Assembly (NCBI GenBank): GCA_023259925.1
Contig: JALRDS010000036.1
Location: 1-13,919 of the forward strand
From: Candidatus Saccharimonadia bacterium
GTDB taxonomy: Bacteria; Patescibacteriota; Saccharimonadia; Saccharimonadales; Saccharimonadaceae
DNA: 13,919 nt
Direction: 5' to 3'
A program made the translations under genes and the position numbers. Positions 1 through 7,332 of this stretch are shown piece after piece; position 1 is the first letter of the stretch; every line of letters begins with the position of its first letter. Below the pieces are notes generated by a model. That model was not told the DNA's origin. It saw only the letters and a program-made list of their open reading frames with translations, and did no database searches.

Positions 1-1002
1 CGTGCGGATGTAGAACTGCGGTCGGTACCCCGTGAAGAATGCCTTGTGCCGCCCACCTTCTTCTTTTTTGAGGATGTAGACCTCAGCGTCAAATTCGGTG
101 TGTGGGGTGATAGAACCCGGTTTTGCAATCACCTGACCGCGTTCGATTTGTTCGCGTTCGATACCACGAAGGAGAAGACCGGCGTTGTCACCTGCTTGTC
201 CACGATCGAGGTTTTTCTTGAAAGCTTCAATACCAGTAACAACTGAGCTTTGAGTCTCTTTCACACCAACAATTTCAACTGGGTCGTTAATGTTAATAAC
301 ACCAGTTTCGATACGACCAGTTGCAACCGTACCACGACCTTTGATTGAGAACACATCCTCAATAGGCATTAGGAATGGCTTGTCCATGTCGCGTGGTGGC
401 TCAGGTACATAGCTATCAAGAGCGGCTACGAGTTCCATAATTGCGTCTTCGCTAGCAGCGTCACCTTCAAGAGCCTTTGTAGCAGAACCCTTAATAATAG
501 GAGCGTCTTCGTCGAACCCGTTCTTAGCAAGTAGTTCACGGATGTCCATTTCAACTAGTTCAACTAGTTCAGGATCAGCGATGTCCATCTTGTTTAGGAA
601 CACAACAATCTTCGGCACACCAACTTGCTTTGCAAGAAGTACGTGCTCACGAGTTTGTGGTAACGGACCGTCAGTTGCAGCAACCACAAGGATTGCGCCG
701 TCTACCTGAGCAGCACCAGTGATCATGTTTTTAACATAGTCGGCGTGTCCTGGCATGTCTACGTGTGCGTAGTGACGAGCTTCTGATTCGTATTCCTGGT
801 GAGAAGAAGCAATCGTAATACCACGAGCTTTTTCTTCTGGAGCGTTGTCGATGTCTTCGTAGTTACGAGGAACGTTTACATCGCTAGGAAGTTTCTTAGC
901 AAGCACGTGTGTGATTGCAGCGGTTAGTGTTGTTTTACCGTGGTCAACGTGACCCATGGTACCAACGTTGACATGCGGCTTGCTTCGATCGAAATCGGCC
1001 AT
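1..1002 (-). CDS. tuf: Elongation factor Tu, C-terminal end cut off by the window edge
   Basis: EF-Tu delivers aminoacyl-tRNA to the ribosomal A site as a GTP complex in the cytoplasm. Reading from the ATG at 1002 gives MADFDRSKPHVNVGTMGHVD and 334 codons that stay open to base 1, so domain III is incomplete (the family is about 395-400 residues). Visible GTPase motifs are GHVDHGKT (P-loop), RGITI (switch I), DMPGH (normally DCPGH; Met replaces Cys), NKMD (G4) and GSATKALEG (G5). The beta-barrel domain II signature GRGTVATGRIETG follows. The start has a clear AAAGGAG Shine-Dalgarno about 10 bases upstream and a strong promoter. It is the last gene of the str gene order, but here it follows a flavoprotein gene instead of fusA. 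Identification is certain; only the end is missing. Confidence 0.98.
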   Translation of the reverse strand, partial: MADFDRSKPHVNVGTMGHVDHGKTTLTAAITHVLAKKLPSDVNVPRNYEDIDNAPEEKARGITIASSHQEYESEARHYAHVDMPGHADYVKNMITGAAQVDGAILVVAATDGPLPQTREHVLLAKQVGVPKIVVFLNKMDIADPELVELVEMDIRELLAKNGFDEDAPIIKGSATKALEGDAASEDAIMELVAALDSYVPEPPRDMDKPFLMPIEDVFSIKGRGTVATGRIETGVININDPVEIVGVKETQSSVVTGIEAFKKNLDRGQAGDNAGLLLRGIEREQIERGQVIAKPGSITPHTEFDAEVYILKKEEGGRHKAFFTGYRPQFYIRT

Positions 1003-1071
1003 TAGAGTAAATCTCCTTTAGTTAGTTATTAGCAGCGCAATCTAAATAAGACCTCGCAGCGTATGCAACCA

Positions 1072-1100
1072 ATTATACATAACCTAACAGGGTTCGTAAA
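1072..1100 (-). promoter_or_regulatory. Promoter of tuf
   Basis: Read on the minus strand: TTTACG (1095-1100), a 17-base spacer, then a perfect TATAAT (1072-1077). It lies in the 116-base gap between the flavoprotein gene and tuf and would start an mRNA near 1065 with a leader of about 60 bases carrying the AAAGGAG ribosome binding site. It gives tuf transcription independent of the respiratory genes upstream. I see no convincing intrinsic terminator for the respiratory operon in this gap, so read-through into tuf is possible. Confidence 0.75.
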
Positions 1101-1118
1101 GTGGTATTGCTACGCTAA

Positions 1119-2294
1119 TTATGATTCAAGTTTTTCTGGCAGCTTCAGTTGCTTTTTGCCCTGCATTCGCCAGGTTTTCATCGCCCATCCAATTGGCAGC
1201 ATGTCGTGGTAGCCCACCAGATCGGCGAGTGAGCGCATCATCCCACCTAAACGACCACCAAATTGCATCTTGCCATATTCAAACACAGCCCATTTTTTGC
1301 CAATTGGCACTACGCACGGTTGAGATTTTACCGTGTACCGTTTTGTGCTGCCGTTGAGATGCTTGGCTACAAATACAGCATCGTGAAGTGCGGTTTGTGC
1401 AAGGCCAGCAAATGGTGTATTGGCATTATCACCAATTACGTACACATGCGGCGCGGCCTTCATATGCTTATCTACATTCACCTTACCTCGTTCGTTTAAG
1501 GAAAACTCAGCTTCGTTAGCTTTATAAAATGGAGCATTGGCAACCCCAGATGTCCAAATGACAGTTTGAGTTGCCAGTGGTTTGCCATTAATGATTAGCT
1601 CGGTAGCTGTCTGCTTTTCTACCTTGCAGTTTACCTGCACGTGCACACCTAACTCTTTTAAGCGTTGCTTTGCCCGCCCACTAGTAGCTTCAGCATTGCG
1701 CGGCAAAAGCCTCGGCGCTGCTTCAACCAGACTAATGCTAATTTTCTTCTTTTTAATGCCAAAATGCTCGCGAAGCCGTAGGATGTATTCACCAAGCCCA
1801 CCAGCTAACTCCACACCAGTTGGACCACCGCCAATGATGACATAATGCTTTTCGTCATCGCTGCCATCACTCATTTCTTTCCATAGGTGTTCTTGCAATT
1901 GTCGAATCTCTTCTTGAGACTTGATTCCAAACGAATAGGTGTCCAATCCCTCAATACCAAAGTAGGTTGTTACGCTACCAAGCGCTAACACTGCTGTATG
2001 GTAGTCGTATGTAGCGGTCTGCCCCGTCAGTGTCCTTGCTGAGGTATTAATTGCACTAATTGAATCGATAACCACATGCACATTTGGTGTTTTAGCGAAG
2101 ACGGTCGAAAGCGGAACCCATGACTGTCGATAGTCGTGACCGGTCGCTGTTGCAAATAGTGACGGGTAGTATTGAAAGTGTTCTCGGTCAGAAATGAGCG
2201 TAATTTTTCGCGATGAATCTTTCGCAAGTTCAAGCGCCGTTTTTATGCCGCCAAATCCCCCACCAACAATCGTTACTTGTGCATGTTTTGTCAT
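1119..2294 (-). CDS. ndh: Type II NADH dehydrogenase-like FAD oxidoreductase (NDH-2)
   Basis: A 391-residue two-dinucleotide-fold flavoprotein, expected to oxidise NADH and reduce membrane quinone without pumping protons. The FAD-binding fold starts at once (GGGFGG at residues 11-16), the NADH-binding fold has GGGPTGVELAGG (155-166) with an acidic residue, E191, after its second strand (favouring NADH over NADPH), and the FAD-closing motif YVIGDNA is at 285-291. The quinone-site region reads AQTALHD (299-305), where typical NDH-2 has AQxAxQQG, so that site is altered. The C-terminus is short, basic and likely peripheral (family 400-430 residues). It begins 56 bases after cyoE with GGGAAGAG as ribosome binding site. 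Alternatives are an AIF/FSP1-like or another quinone reductase; sulfide:quinone reductase is unlikely because only two cysteines (C223, C327) are present and neither fits its catalytic layout. Confidence 0.8.
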   Translation of the reverse strand: MTKHAQVTIVGGGFGGIKTALELAKDSSRKITLISDREHFQYYPSLFATATGHDYRQSWVPLSTVFAKTPNVHVVIDSISAINTSARTLTGQTATYDYHTAVLALGSVTTYFGIEGLDTYSFGIKSQEEIRQLQEHLWKEMSDGSDDEKHYVIIGGGPTGVELAGGLGEYILRLREHFGIKKKKISISLVEAAPRLLPRNAEATSGRAKQRLKELGVHVQVNCKVEKQTATELIINGKPLATQTVIWTSGVANAPFYKANEAEFSLNERGKVNVDKHMKAAPHVYVIGDNANTPFAGLAQTALHDAVFVAKHLNGSTKRYTVKSQPCVVPIGKKWAVFEYGKMQFGGRLGGMMRSLADLVGYHDMLPIGWAMKTWRMQGKKQLKLPEKLES

Positions 2295-2350
2295 GTATGT
2301 GTCTCTTCCCTATTACTCGTTTAGAATCATTGTATCGTAAAATCAGCTGA

Positions 2351-3211
2351 TTATCTCGTTAAAACCATATGCAGTACACTTGCAGCCAGTAGCATCAAGC
2401 TCAGTAATAACGACACTCCGAATACCGAGCGTGCCCATGAGATTTCACTCTTTACCGATCGGAACGACACGCCCAACCACAGACCCGCCGCACCTAGTAG
2501 CAGCATGCCCGAAGCGGGCGTAATTGTTTGTGTATATATAAGTGCGCCGATCGCTCCAACATACAGTGCTTGATACGCGAGAATATACAGACGAACTGTC
2601 GCAAATGGTTTCACGACACCTAATACCGGAATTTGGGCGGCTGCGTACTCTTTTTTTCGAAACAGCGATATTGCATAAAAATGTGGCATTTGCCAAGCTA
2701 CTACGAGTATAAACAGCAATACCGCGCCTAGCGTTATTTCACCCGCAACCGCCACGTAGCCAGCCATTACAGGCAACGCTCCGGGGATTGCTCCAATAAG
2801 CGTACTGTGGACAGTTCGAGGTTTTAATACCGTATACACAAATGCGTATAAAATGTACGCCAGAACGCCAAGCAACACCACGTACATATTCGTGAAAATT
2901 GCCAAAACTCCCATTCCTCCACTTAGTAATACACCTGCAAATACCATTGCCGGCCTAAGCCCTACTTGTCCGGTAGCTGAAGCACGTTGTTTTGTGCGAG
3001 CCATTTTTTTATCGATATCTCTATCAATGTAGTTATTCACCACGCAAGCAGATGCTATTACTAAGCTCGTCCCAATCAACACGGCAAAAATTACAAACCA
3101 ATTTGGCATCCAGATTGACGCAAACAAAGCTCCAGCTAGTACATGTACTGCATTTCCTTTAATAATGCCGGGCTTGGTCAGTATATAGTAGGCATTTACC
3201 GTGGACTTCAT
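2351..3211 (-). CDS. cyoE: Protohaem IX farnesyltransferase (haem O synthase)
   Basis: Adds a farnesyl group to haem b to make haem O, the cofactor of the oxidase's active site; an integral membrane UbiA-family prenyltransferase. At 286 residues it matches family length and has about nine hydrophobic segments. The first Asp-rich site reads NNYIDRDIDKKMARTKQR (residues 59-76), the usual prenyl-diphosphate/Mg site. YTVLKPRT (126-133) and GAIPGALPVMAGY (140-152) are family hallmarks, and WQMPHFYAISLFRKKEYAAA (173-192) matches the E. coli CyoE second loop, with Glu in place of the usual Asp (KEY for KDY). Its ATG overlaps the cyoD stop by one base (TAATG), with AAAGG six bases before the start. 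It implies the cell has a supply of haem b. Confidence 0.96.
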   Translation of the reverse strand: MKSTVNAYYILTKPGIIKGNAVHVLAGALFASIWMPNWFVIFAVLIGTSLVIASACVVNNYIDRDIDKKMARTKQRASATGQVGLRPAMVFAGVLLSGGMGVLAIFTNMYVVLLGVLAYILYAFVYTVLKPRTVHSTLIGAIPGALPVMAGYVAVAGEITLGAVLLFILVVAWQMPHFYAISLFRKKEYAAAQIPVLGVVKPFATVRLYILAYQALYVGAIGALIYTQTITPASGMLLLGAAGLWLGVSFRSVKSEISWARSVFGVSLLLSLMLLAASVLHMVLTR

Positions 3212-3576
3212 TAAAAGCCTTTCTTATTTTGACGAATCATATACTCATCCATCGCTTCTGGACTCATTCCCATGCGATAATCGAGATTACGCATTACCCA
3301 TAACGATCCAATCACTATCACCAGCATCATAATCAGCGTAAAGCCAATACTAATCGTCCGATCACGTGAGTGACGATCAAGCCCTAAATGCAAAAAGCAC
3401 ACAAGTTGTATAATGAGCTGCATTACGGCAAGTAGCAATAGTGCAGCGATTGTAAGTACCGATGAGCTAATCAAGTTGAACGTCACTATAAAATACGCCA
3501 CAAGACTGAGCGCTAAGGCGCTGGTAAATCCGACACAGTAGCTTATAAGCAGTCTCTTTAGGTCTGCATGGCTCAT
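3211..3576 (-). CDS. cyoD: Cytochrome bo3 quinol oxidase subunit IV
   Basis: Small accessory subunit of the bo3 oxidase, thought to help assemble the CuB/haem centre of subunit I. The 121-residue product (E. coli 109) has three membrane segments, near residues 11-33, 39-64 and 75-96, followed by the characteristic MRNLDYRM (95-102), matching the MxNLDHRM end of CyoD. The ATG overlaps the cyoC stop by four bases (ATGA), and AGGAG lies seven bases upstream inside cyoC, so translation is probably coupled. The tail after residue 102 is polar and slightly longer than in E. coli. Confidence 0.92.
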   Translation of the reverse strand: MSHADLKRLLISYCVGFTSALALSLVAYFIVTFNLISSSVLTIAALLLLAVMQLIIQLVCFLHLGLDRHSRDRTISIGFTLIMMLVIVIGSLWVMRNLDYRMGMSPEAMDEYMIRQNKKGF

Positions 3577-4157
3577 ACAAATGCTCCTAGGTACACGATT
3601 GTGAAAATAAATATCCAGACTATATCAAGGAAATGCCAAAATAGTGAGAATAACGATACGCGACGCATGGCATTTGCGGTAATCCCTTTTTTGAAGATAT
3701 ACCAGAACAGTACAAGCCCCCAAAGTATTCCGATTGTTATATGTAGCCCGTGCGTTGCAACAAGCGCAAAGAACCCAGACAAGAAACCACTCGTTTGCCA
3801 TGACTGCCCTTCATGTATAAACTCCATAAACTCATACATCTCCAAGAACAGAAACATGCCACCAAGCAGTAACGTAACTGCAAGCAATATCAGTCCCGGT
3901 GACTTATAGCGAAATCGTAAAAATAATACTGCAAGGCCACAGGTAAAGCTACTCATAAGCAGAAGTACTGTTTCAGCGAGCGCGAATGTTGGATCGAATA
4001 ACTCACTCGCCGACATACCGCCCGCAATATTCGGACGAAGAACCATATAAGTAGCAAACAAGCTGGCAAATAAAATTATATCTGTCATTAAATACAGCCA
4101 AAAACCGAGCTCGGCTTTAGCGTACTTCTCAACGACTCGTTCGCGTGACACGCTCAT
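3573..4157 (-). CDS. cyoC: Cytochrome bo3 quinol oxidase subunit III
   Basis: Structural subunit III of the haem-copper quinol oxidase. It has 194 residues (E. coli 204) and five hydrophobic segments at about 18-40, 58-81, 88-108, 125-155 and 168-191. Diagnostic stretches are LGFWLYLMTDIILFASLFAT (17-36), FLEMYEF (104-110, holding the conserved buried Glu E106), SGFFALVATHGLHIT (127-141) and LFWHFLDIVWIF (172-183), all close to E. coli CyoC. The N-terminus lacks the His-rich leader of the E. coli protein. It starts inside the cyoB stop (ATGA overlap) with GGGGAG as ribosome binding site six bases before the ATG. Confidence 0.96.
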   Translation of the reverse strand: MSVSRERVVEKYAKAELGFWLYLMTDIILFASLFATYMVLRPNIAGGMSASELFDPTFALAETVLLLMSSFTCGLAVLFLRFRYKSPGLILLAVTLLLGGMFLFLEMYEFMEFIHEGQSWQTSGFLSGFFALVATHGLHITIGILWGLVLFWYIFKKGITANAMRRVSLFSLFWHFLDIVWIFIFTIVYLGAFV

Positions 4158-6133
4158 GCTCTTCTCCCCAAGTTATCTTCATGGAATAATTCAGTCGCGC
4201 TTACACGTGCGTCGTCATCATCATTCATAGTTTGCCGAATAATAACAAGCACAACGAGAAGCAACGCAGGTACAAGCAGCCACCACAAATGCCAGATGAT
4301 TGCGAAACCAGCCATACCCGCACCAACCCCAACCAGCAGGCCTACAGCACTATTTTTAGGGAGCCAAATATCAACATAATCAGACTTCAAATACGCGGTG
4401 TCATTTCTTTGTTTTCTATACCACCAGTCATCACGTTCTGCAACGGTTGGCGTGATAGCGAAATTGTAGTGCGGAGCGGGTGATGATACAGACCATTCCA
4501 GGGTTCTTCCGTCCCACGGGTCACCGGTCTCGTCTTTGAGCTCATCTCGCTTCCAGATGCTATAGCCAATTTGCATAAGGAGCGCTGCCATGCCTAGGGC
4601 AATTACTACTACACCGATCCCCGATACGATAAACAGAGGTTGCCACGTTGGGTCGTCGTAGCTATCGAGTCGCCGTACCGCACCCATCAGTCCAAGGATA
4701 TACAGTGGTATGAATGCCAAAATGAATCCTACTTGCCATAAAATCGCTGAAAGTTTCCCAAGGCCGTCATGCAACTTGAATCCAAAAATCTTAGGGAACC
4801 AGTGAGTAATGCCAGCGAATAGGCCAAATACAACACCGCCAATAATAACGTTATGAAAATGGGCAACCAAAAATAAGGTATTATGCACTTGGAAGTCGAG
4901 TGCAGGCACCGCCATTAGTACACCTGTTACACCACCGATAGTAAATGTCACGACAAATGCCAAAAACCAAAACATCGGGGCTGTAAAATGTATGCTCCCG
5001 CGGTACATCGTGAACAGCCAGTTAAAAATCTTTACTCCAGTTGGTATTGCGATCACCGCAGTCATTATGCCAAAGAACGCATTTACATTGGCGCCTGCGC
5101 CCATAGTGAAGAAGTGATGCTGCCATACAATAAAACTAAAGAACATAATAGCAAGTAAGGCGATCACCATACTCTTGTACCCGAATAACTTCTTTTTGGA
5201 ATACGTTGCTACGACTTCAGAGAACACGCCAAATGCAGGCAGTACAAGTATATACACTTCTGGGTGCCCCCACGCCCAAATGAGGTTAATGTACAACATG
5301 GGGTTTCCACCACTATCAGACGTAAAGAAATGGGTTCCGAGCGTACGATCAAATCCAAGTAGCGCCAATGTGACTGTGAGTATCGGGAACGCCAGCATGA
5401 TGAGCACACTAGTTACTAATACACTCCACGGGAAGATGGGCATTTTCATGAGGGTCATGCCGGGTGCCCTGTTTTTTATGATAGTCGTAAAGAAATTCAC
5501 TCCGGAAAGTAAGCTACCAATACCAGCAATTTGAAGCGACCATATCCAGTAATCAACTCCTGGCCCAGGATTATATTCAAGCCCAGTCAGTGGCGGGTAG
5601 CCAAGCCAACCACCGTTAGAGAACCCGCCAAAAATAAGCGCAAAGTTATTAAGGACCATGCCACTAGCAAACAACCAAAAACTTATTGAATTCAATACAG
5701 GGAATGCCATGTCTCGTGCCCCGATGAGAAGTGGCAGCACCCAGTTGATAATGCCGAATACAAGCCCCATAGCCACAAAGAAAATCATTAGTGTGCCATG
5801 AGCAGTCACCACCTGCTGAAACATATCAGCGTCAAACGGGCCTTTGGCGTCGCCTACTGCTACGGCAGTTTGCAGTCGAAGCATCAAAGCGTCAGCTCCG
5901 CCGCGTAGCAACATTAAAATCGCTACAACGATGTACATTGTACCAATTTTCTTAGCGTCGACTGTTGTTACCCACTGCTGCCATAGCCATTTCCATTTTT
6001 TGAAATAGGTGATCAGTGCTGCTACACCAAGAATGCCAAGCGGCATTCCGATTGCCGCTCCTATTGTTGCAGGATCGGTCGGCAAATACTCGAAAGACAT
6101 CCTACCAATTAAGAAAGTTACAAAATCACTCAT
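4154..6133 (-). CDS. cyoB: Cytochrome bo3 quinol oxidase subunit I (catalytic)
   Basis: Catalytic subunit: takes electrons from quinol, reduces O2 to water at haem o3/CuB and pumps protons. I start it at the ATG at 6133 (MSDFVTF), eight bases after GGGAG, overlapping the cyoA stop by eight bases. A longer reading from 6175 would put 14 odd residues ahead and 50 bases into cyoA. The product has 659 residues (E. coli 663). Key residues: low-spin haem ligands H112 and H427, high-spin haem ligand H425, CuB ligands H290, H339, H340, cross-linked Y294, proton-path E292, K368 and D141, and propionate-binding R487/R488. From residue 77 to 292 the chain lines up with E. coli without gaps at an offset of six. 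Quinone-site R77, D81 and Q107 are kept, but the E. coli H98 position is M104. Confidence 0.98.
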   Translation of the reverse strand: MSDFVTFLIGRMSFEYLPTDPATIGAAIGMPLGILGVAALITYFKKWKWLWQQWVTTVDAKKIGTMYIVVAILMLLRGGADALMLRLQTAVAVGDAKGPFDADMFQQVVTAHGTLMIFFVAMGLVFGIINWVLPLLIGARDMAFPVLNSISFWLFASGMVLNNFALIFGGFSNGGWLGYPPLTGLEYNPGPGVDYWIWSLQIAGIGSLLSGVNFFTTIIKNRAPGMTLMKMPIFPWSVLVTSVLIMLAFPILTVTLALLGFDRTLGTHFFTSDSGGNPMLYINLIWAWGHPEVYILVLPAFGVFSEVVATYSKKKLFGYKSMVIALLAIMFFSFIVWQHHFFTMGAGANVNAFFGIMTAVIAIPTGVKIFNWLFTMYRGSIHFTAPMFWFLAFVVTFTIGGVTGVLMAVPALDFQVHNTLFLVAHFHNVIIGGVVFGLFAGITHWFPKIFGFKLHDGLGKLSAILWQVGFILAFIPLYILGLMGAVRRLDSYDDPTWQPLFIVSGIGVVVIALGMAALLMQIGYSIWKRDELKDETGDPWDGRTLEWSVSSPAPHYNFAITPTVAERDDWWYRKQRNDTAYLKSDYVDIWLPKNSAVGLLVGVGAGMAGFAIIWHLWWLLVPALLLVVLVIIRQTMNDDDDARVSATELFHEDNLGRRA

Positions 6134-7025
6134 GGGTAGCTCCCGGGCCGTGATGCATGGATGCGCCAGCACCATGTGTCATGTTTCGCATGAGCACCGT
6201 GTTGTATAGTGACGTATCATCTAAGCGATAACTTTTAAAATCCTGAACGATCTCAGGCTCAGCAATTTCTTCATACACAGGCATGTTGAGTAGATTATTT
6301 TCACTCTTCGTATTGTTAGTCCACTTCAAAAAATCATCCATCGACATTACATCGGCAGTTGCTGTCATTTTCGCGTAGCCTTCACCATTAATATTTGTAT
6401 TATACCCCTTATACTGACCAAGTTTAGTGGCTTTTACGTTCAATTGCGACTCCATACCATTCATCGCATAAATTTGAGACCCGAGCGCCGGATACCACAA
6501 AGCACTCATGGGAGCTTCCGTAGTTAGGACTAATCGTATAGGCTTGTCCACTGGAATAGGCATACGATTTAGTGATGCTACGCCGTAATCAGGATAAATA
6601 AATAACCACTTCCACTGCAGGCCTACTACCTGTACTTCTATTGCATTATCACCCGCTATTTTTTTATACGGATCGAGACTATGGCTAGTGTTGTATATCA
6701 CCGTTCCAAGCACTGCAATAATTGCAATTGGTACCCCCCACCATATCAACTCTAGTCGTTTACTCTCACCCCACTCTGGGCTGTAGTCTACTGGCCGTTT
6801 TGATGCTCGGTATTTTAAAGAAACGAAAGTGAGTATTCCAAATACCGGAACAACAACAAACGTACTCAGAATCAGAGCAAATAACAGGATTTTTTGCTGT
6901 TCATCCGCTACTACTCCGGCGGGGGACAACACGTCAATTTGCTTACCTTGAAGTAGCCACGCGAACAACCCTAGTATCGCAAACGCTATTAGTAGCGCTA
7001 CAGCAAGCCTAAATCCCCTACTCAT
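6126..7025 (-). CDS. cyoA: Cytochrome bo3 quinol oxidase subunit II
   Basis: Subunit II of the quinol oxidase, with a cupredoxin-fold domain facing outward. There are 299 residues: a first hydrophobic segment at about 7-25, two membrane helices at 45-70 and 93-111, then the soluble domain with VQVVGLQWKWLFIYP (131-145) and LGSQIYAMNGM (181-191). The CuA Cys/His ligands of cytochrome c oxidases are absent, as expected for a quinol oxidase. Unlike E. coli CyoA there is no lipobox cysteine, so the N-terminus is probably not lipidated. The tail is rich in His and Met (MTHGAGASMHHGPGATHE, 282-299). The ATG at 7025 has no Shine-Dalgarno; a promoter immediately upstream would yield a nearly leaderless mRNA. 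It heads the tightly coupled cyoABCDE block. Confidence 0.95.
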   Translation of the reverse strand: MSRGFRLAVALLIAFAILGLFAWLLQGKQIDVLSPAGVVADEQQKILLFALILSTFVVVPVFGILTFVSLKYRASKRPVDYSPEWGESKRLELIWWGVPIAIIAVLGTVIYNTSHSLDPYKKIAGDNAIEVQVVGLQWKWLFIYPDYGVASLNRMPIPVDKPIRLVLTTEAPMSALWYPALGSQIYAMNGMESQLNVKATKLGQYKGYNTNINGEGYAKMTATADVMSMDDFLKWTNNTKSENNLLNMPVYEEIAEPEIVQDFKSYRLDDTSLYNTVLMRNMTHGAGASMHHGPGATHE

Positions 7026-7034
7026 ATTGCTACT

Positions 7035-7063
7035 ATAATAGCGCTAATGGTTTTACCAGGCAA
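7035..7063 (-). promoter_or_regulatory. Candidate promoter of cyoABCDE
   Basis: Minus strand: TTGCCT (7058-7063), a 17-base spacer, TATTAT (7035-7040). The -10 ends only nine bases before the cyoA ATG, so the transcript would be leaderless or nearly so, which fits the missing Shine-Dalgarno. It would allow the oxidase to be transcribed apart from the two envelope genes upstream. Both hexamers are imperfect, so this is a prediction. Confidence 0.5.
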
Positions 7064-7083
7064 GCTACCTACAGGCTAGCCTG
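7057..7083 (-). promoter_or_regulatory. Imperfect dyad overlapping the cyoA -35
   Basis: Minus strand: CAGGCTAGC, nine bases, GCTTGCCTG; eight of nine positions pair. The downstream arm covers the candidate -35 (7058-7063), and the upstream arm overlaps the stop of the 87-residue gene and contains a perfect 12-base palindrome (7072-7083). No T-run follows, so it is not a terminator. A regulator binding site is possible; no regulator is recognised in the window. Confidence 0.3.
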
Positions 7084-7332
7084 CTGTTCGGCACTGGTGC
7101 CATCTTCATCAGTGAAGTCTAATTCATCAAGCGATTTTTCAGCCGCCTCCAGGTCGTCTTGCGTCAAGATTACTTCAGCAGTTGTTTCAGTCGGAGAAGC
7201 CGTAGCCTGCTCTACTGCGTCATTCGAGCGTGTAAGCATACGCCATCCTACAAATCCTAACGCCACTATCAGCACAATAACAACTGCAAGCACTAGCATT
7301 ATTGCACCACGGTTACGCGATTGATACCCCAT
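7069..7332 (-). CDS. Small single-pass membrane protein, unknown
   Basis: I do not recognise this 87-residue protein. A short basic start (MGYQSRNRG) is followed by one strongly hydrophobic segment at about residues 11-33, then WRMLTR and an acidic, Ser/Thr/Glu/Asp-rich tail with no cysteines. The charge pattern suggests the N-terminus stays inside and the acidic tail lies outside. It starts one base into the stop of the secreted-protein gene (TAATG) with GGGAG ten bases upstream, so the two are probably translated together. It sits 43 bases before cyoA, making it part of the oxidase locus by position. A role in assembling or anchoring the oxidase is only a guess. Confidence 0.75.
   Translation of the reverse strand: MGYQSRNRGAIMLVLAVVIVLIVALGFVGWRMLTRSNDAVEQATASPTETTAEVILTQDDLEAAEKSLDELDFTDEDGTSAEQQASL

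Noticed and set aside
550..567. Tandem repeat of a nine-base unit (TTCAACTAG twice)
   Set aside because: It lies in tuf and encodes the normal ELVELVE stretch of EF-Tu.
2341..2352. Perfect 12-base palindrome AATCAGCTGATT at the end of cyoE
   Set aside because: No loop and no T-run, so not a terminator; a single palindrome of this size is weak evidence for an operator.
6134..6175. Longer cyoB reading starting at 6175
   Set aside because: It adds 14 residues unlike any CyoB start and 50 bases of overlap with cyoA, whereas the ATG at 6133 has GGGAG eight bases upstream and gives a family-like N-terminus.
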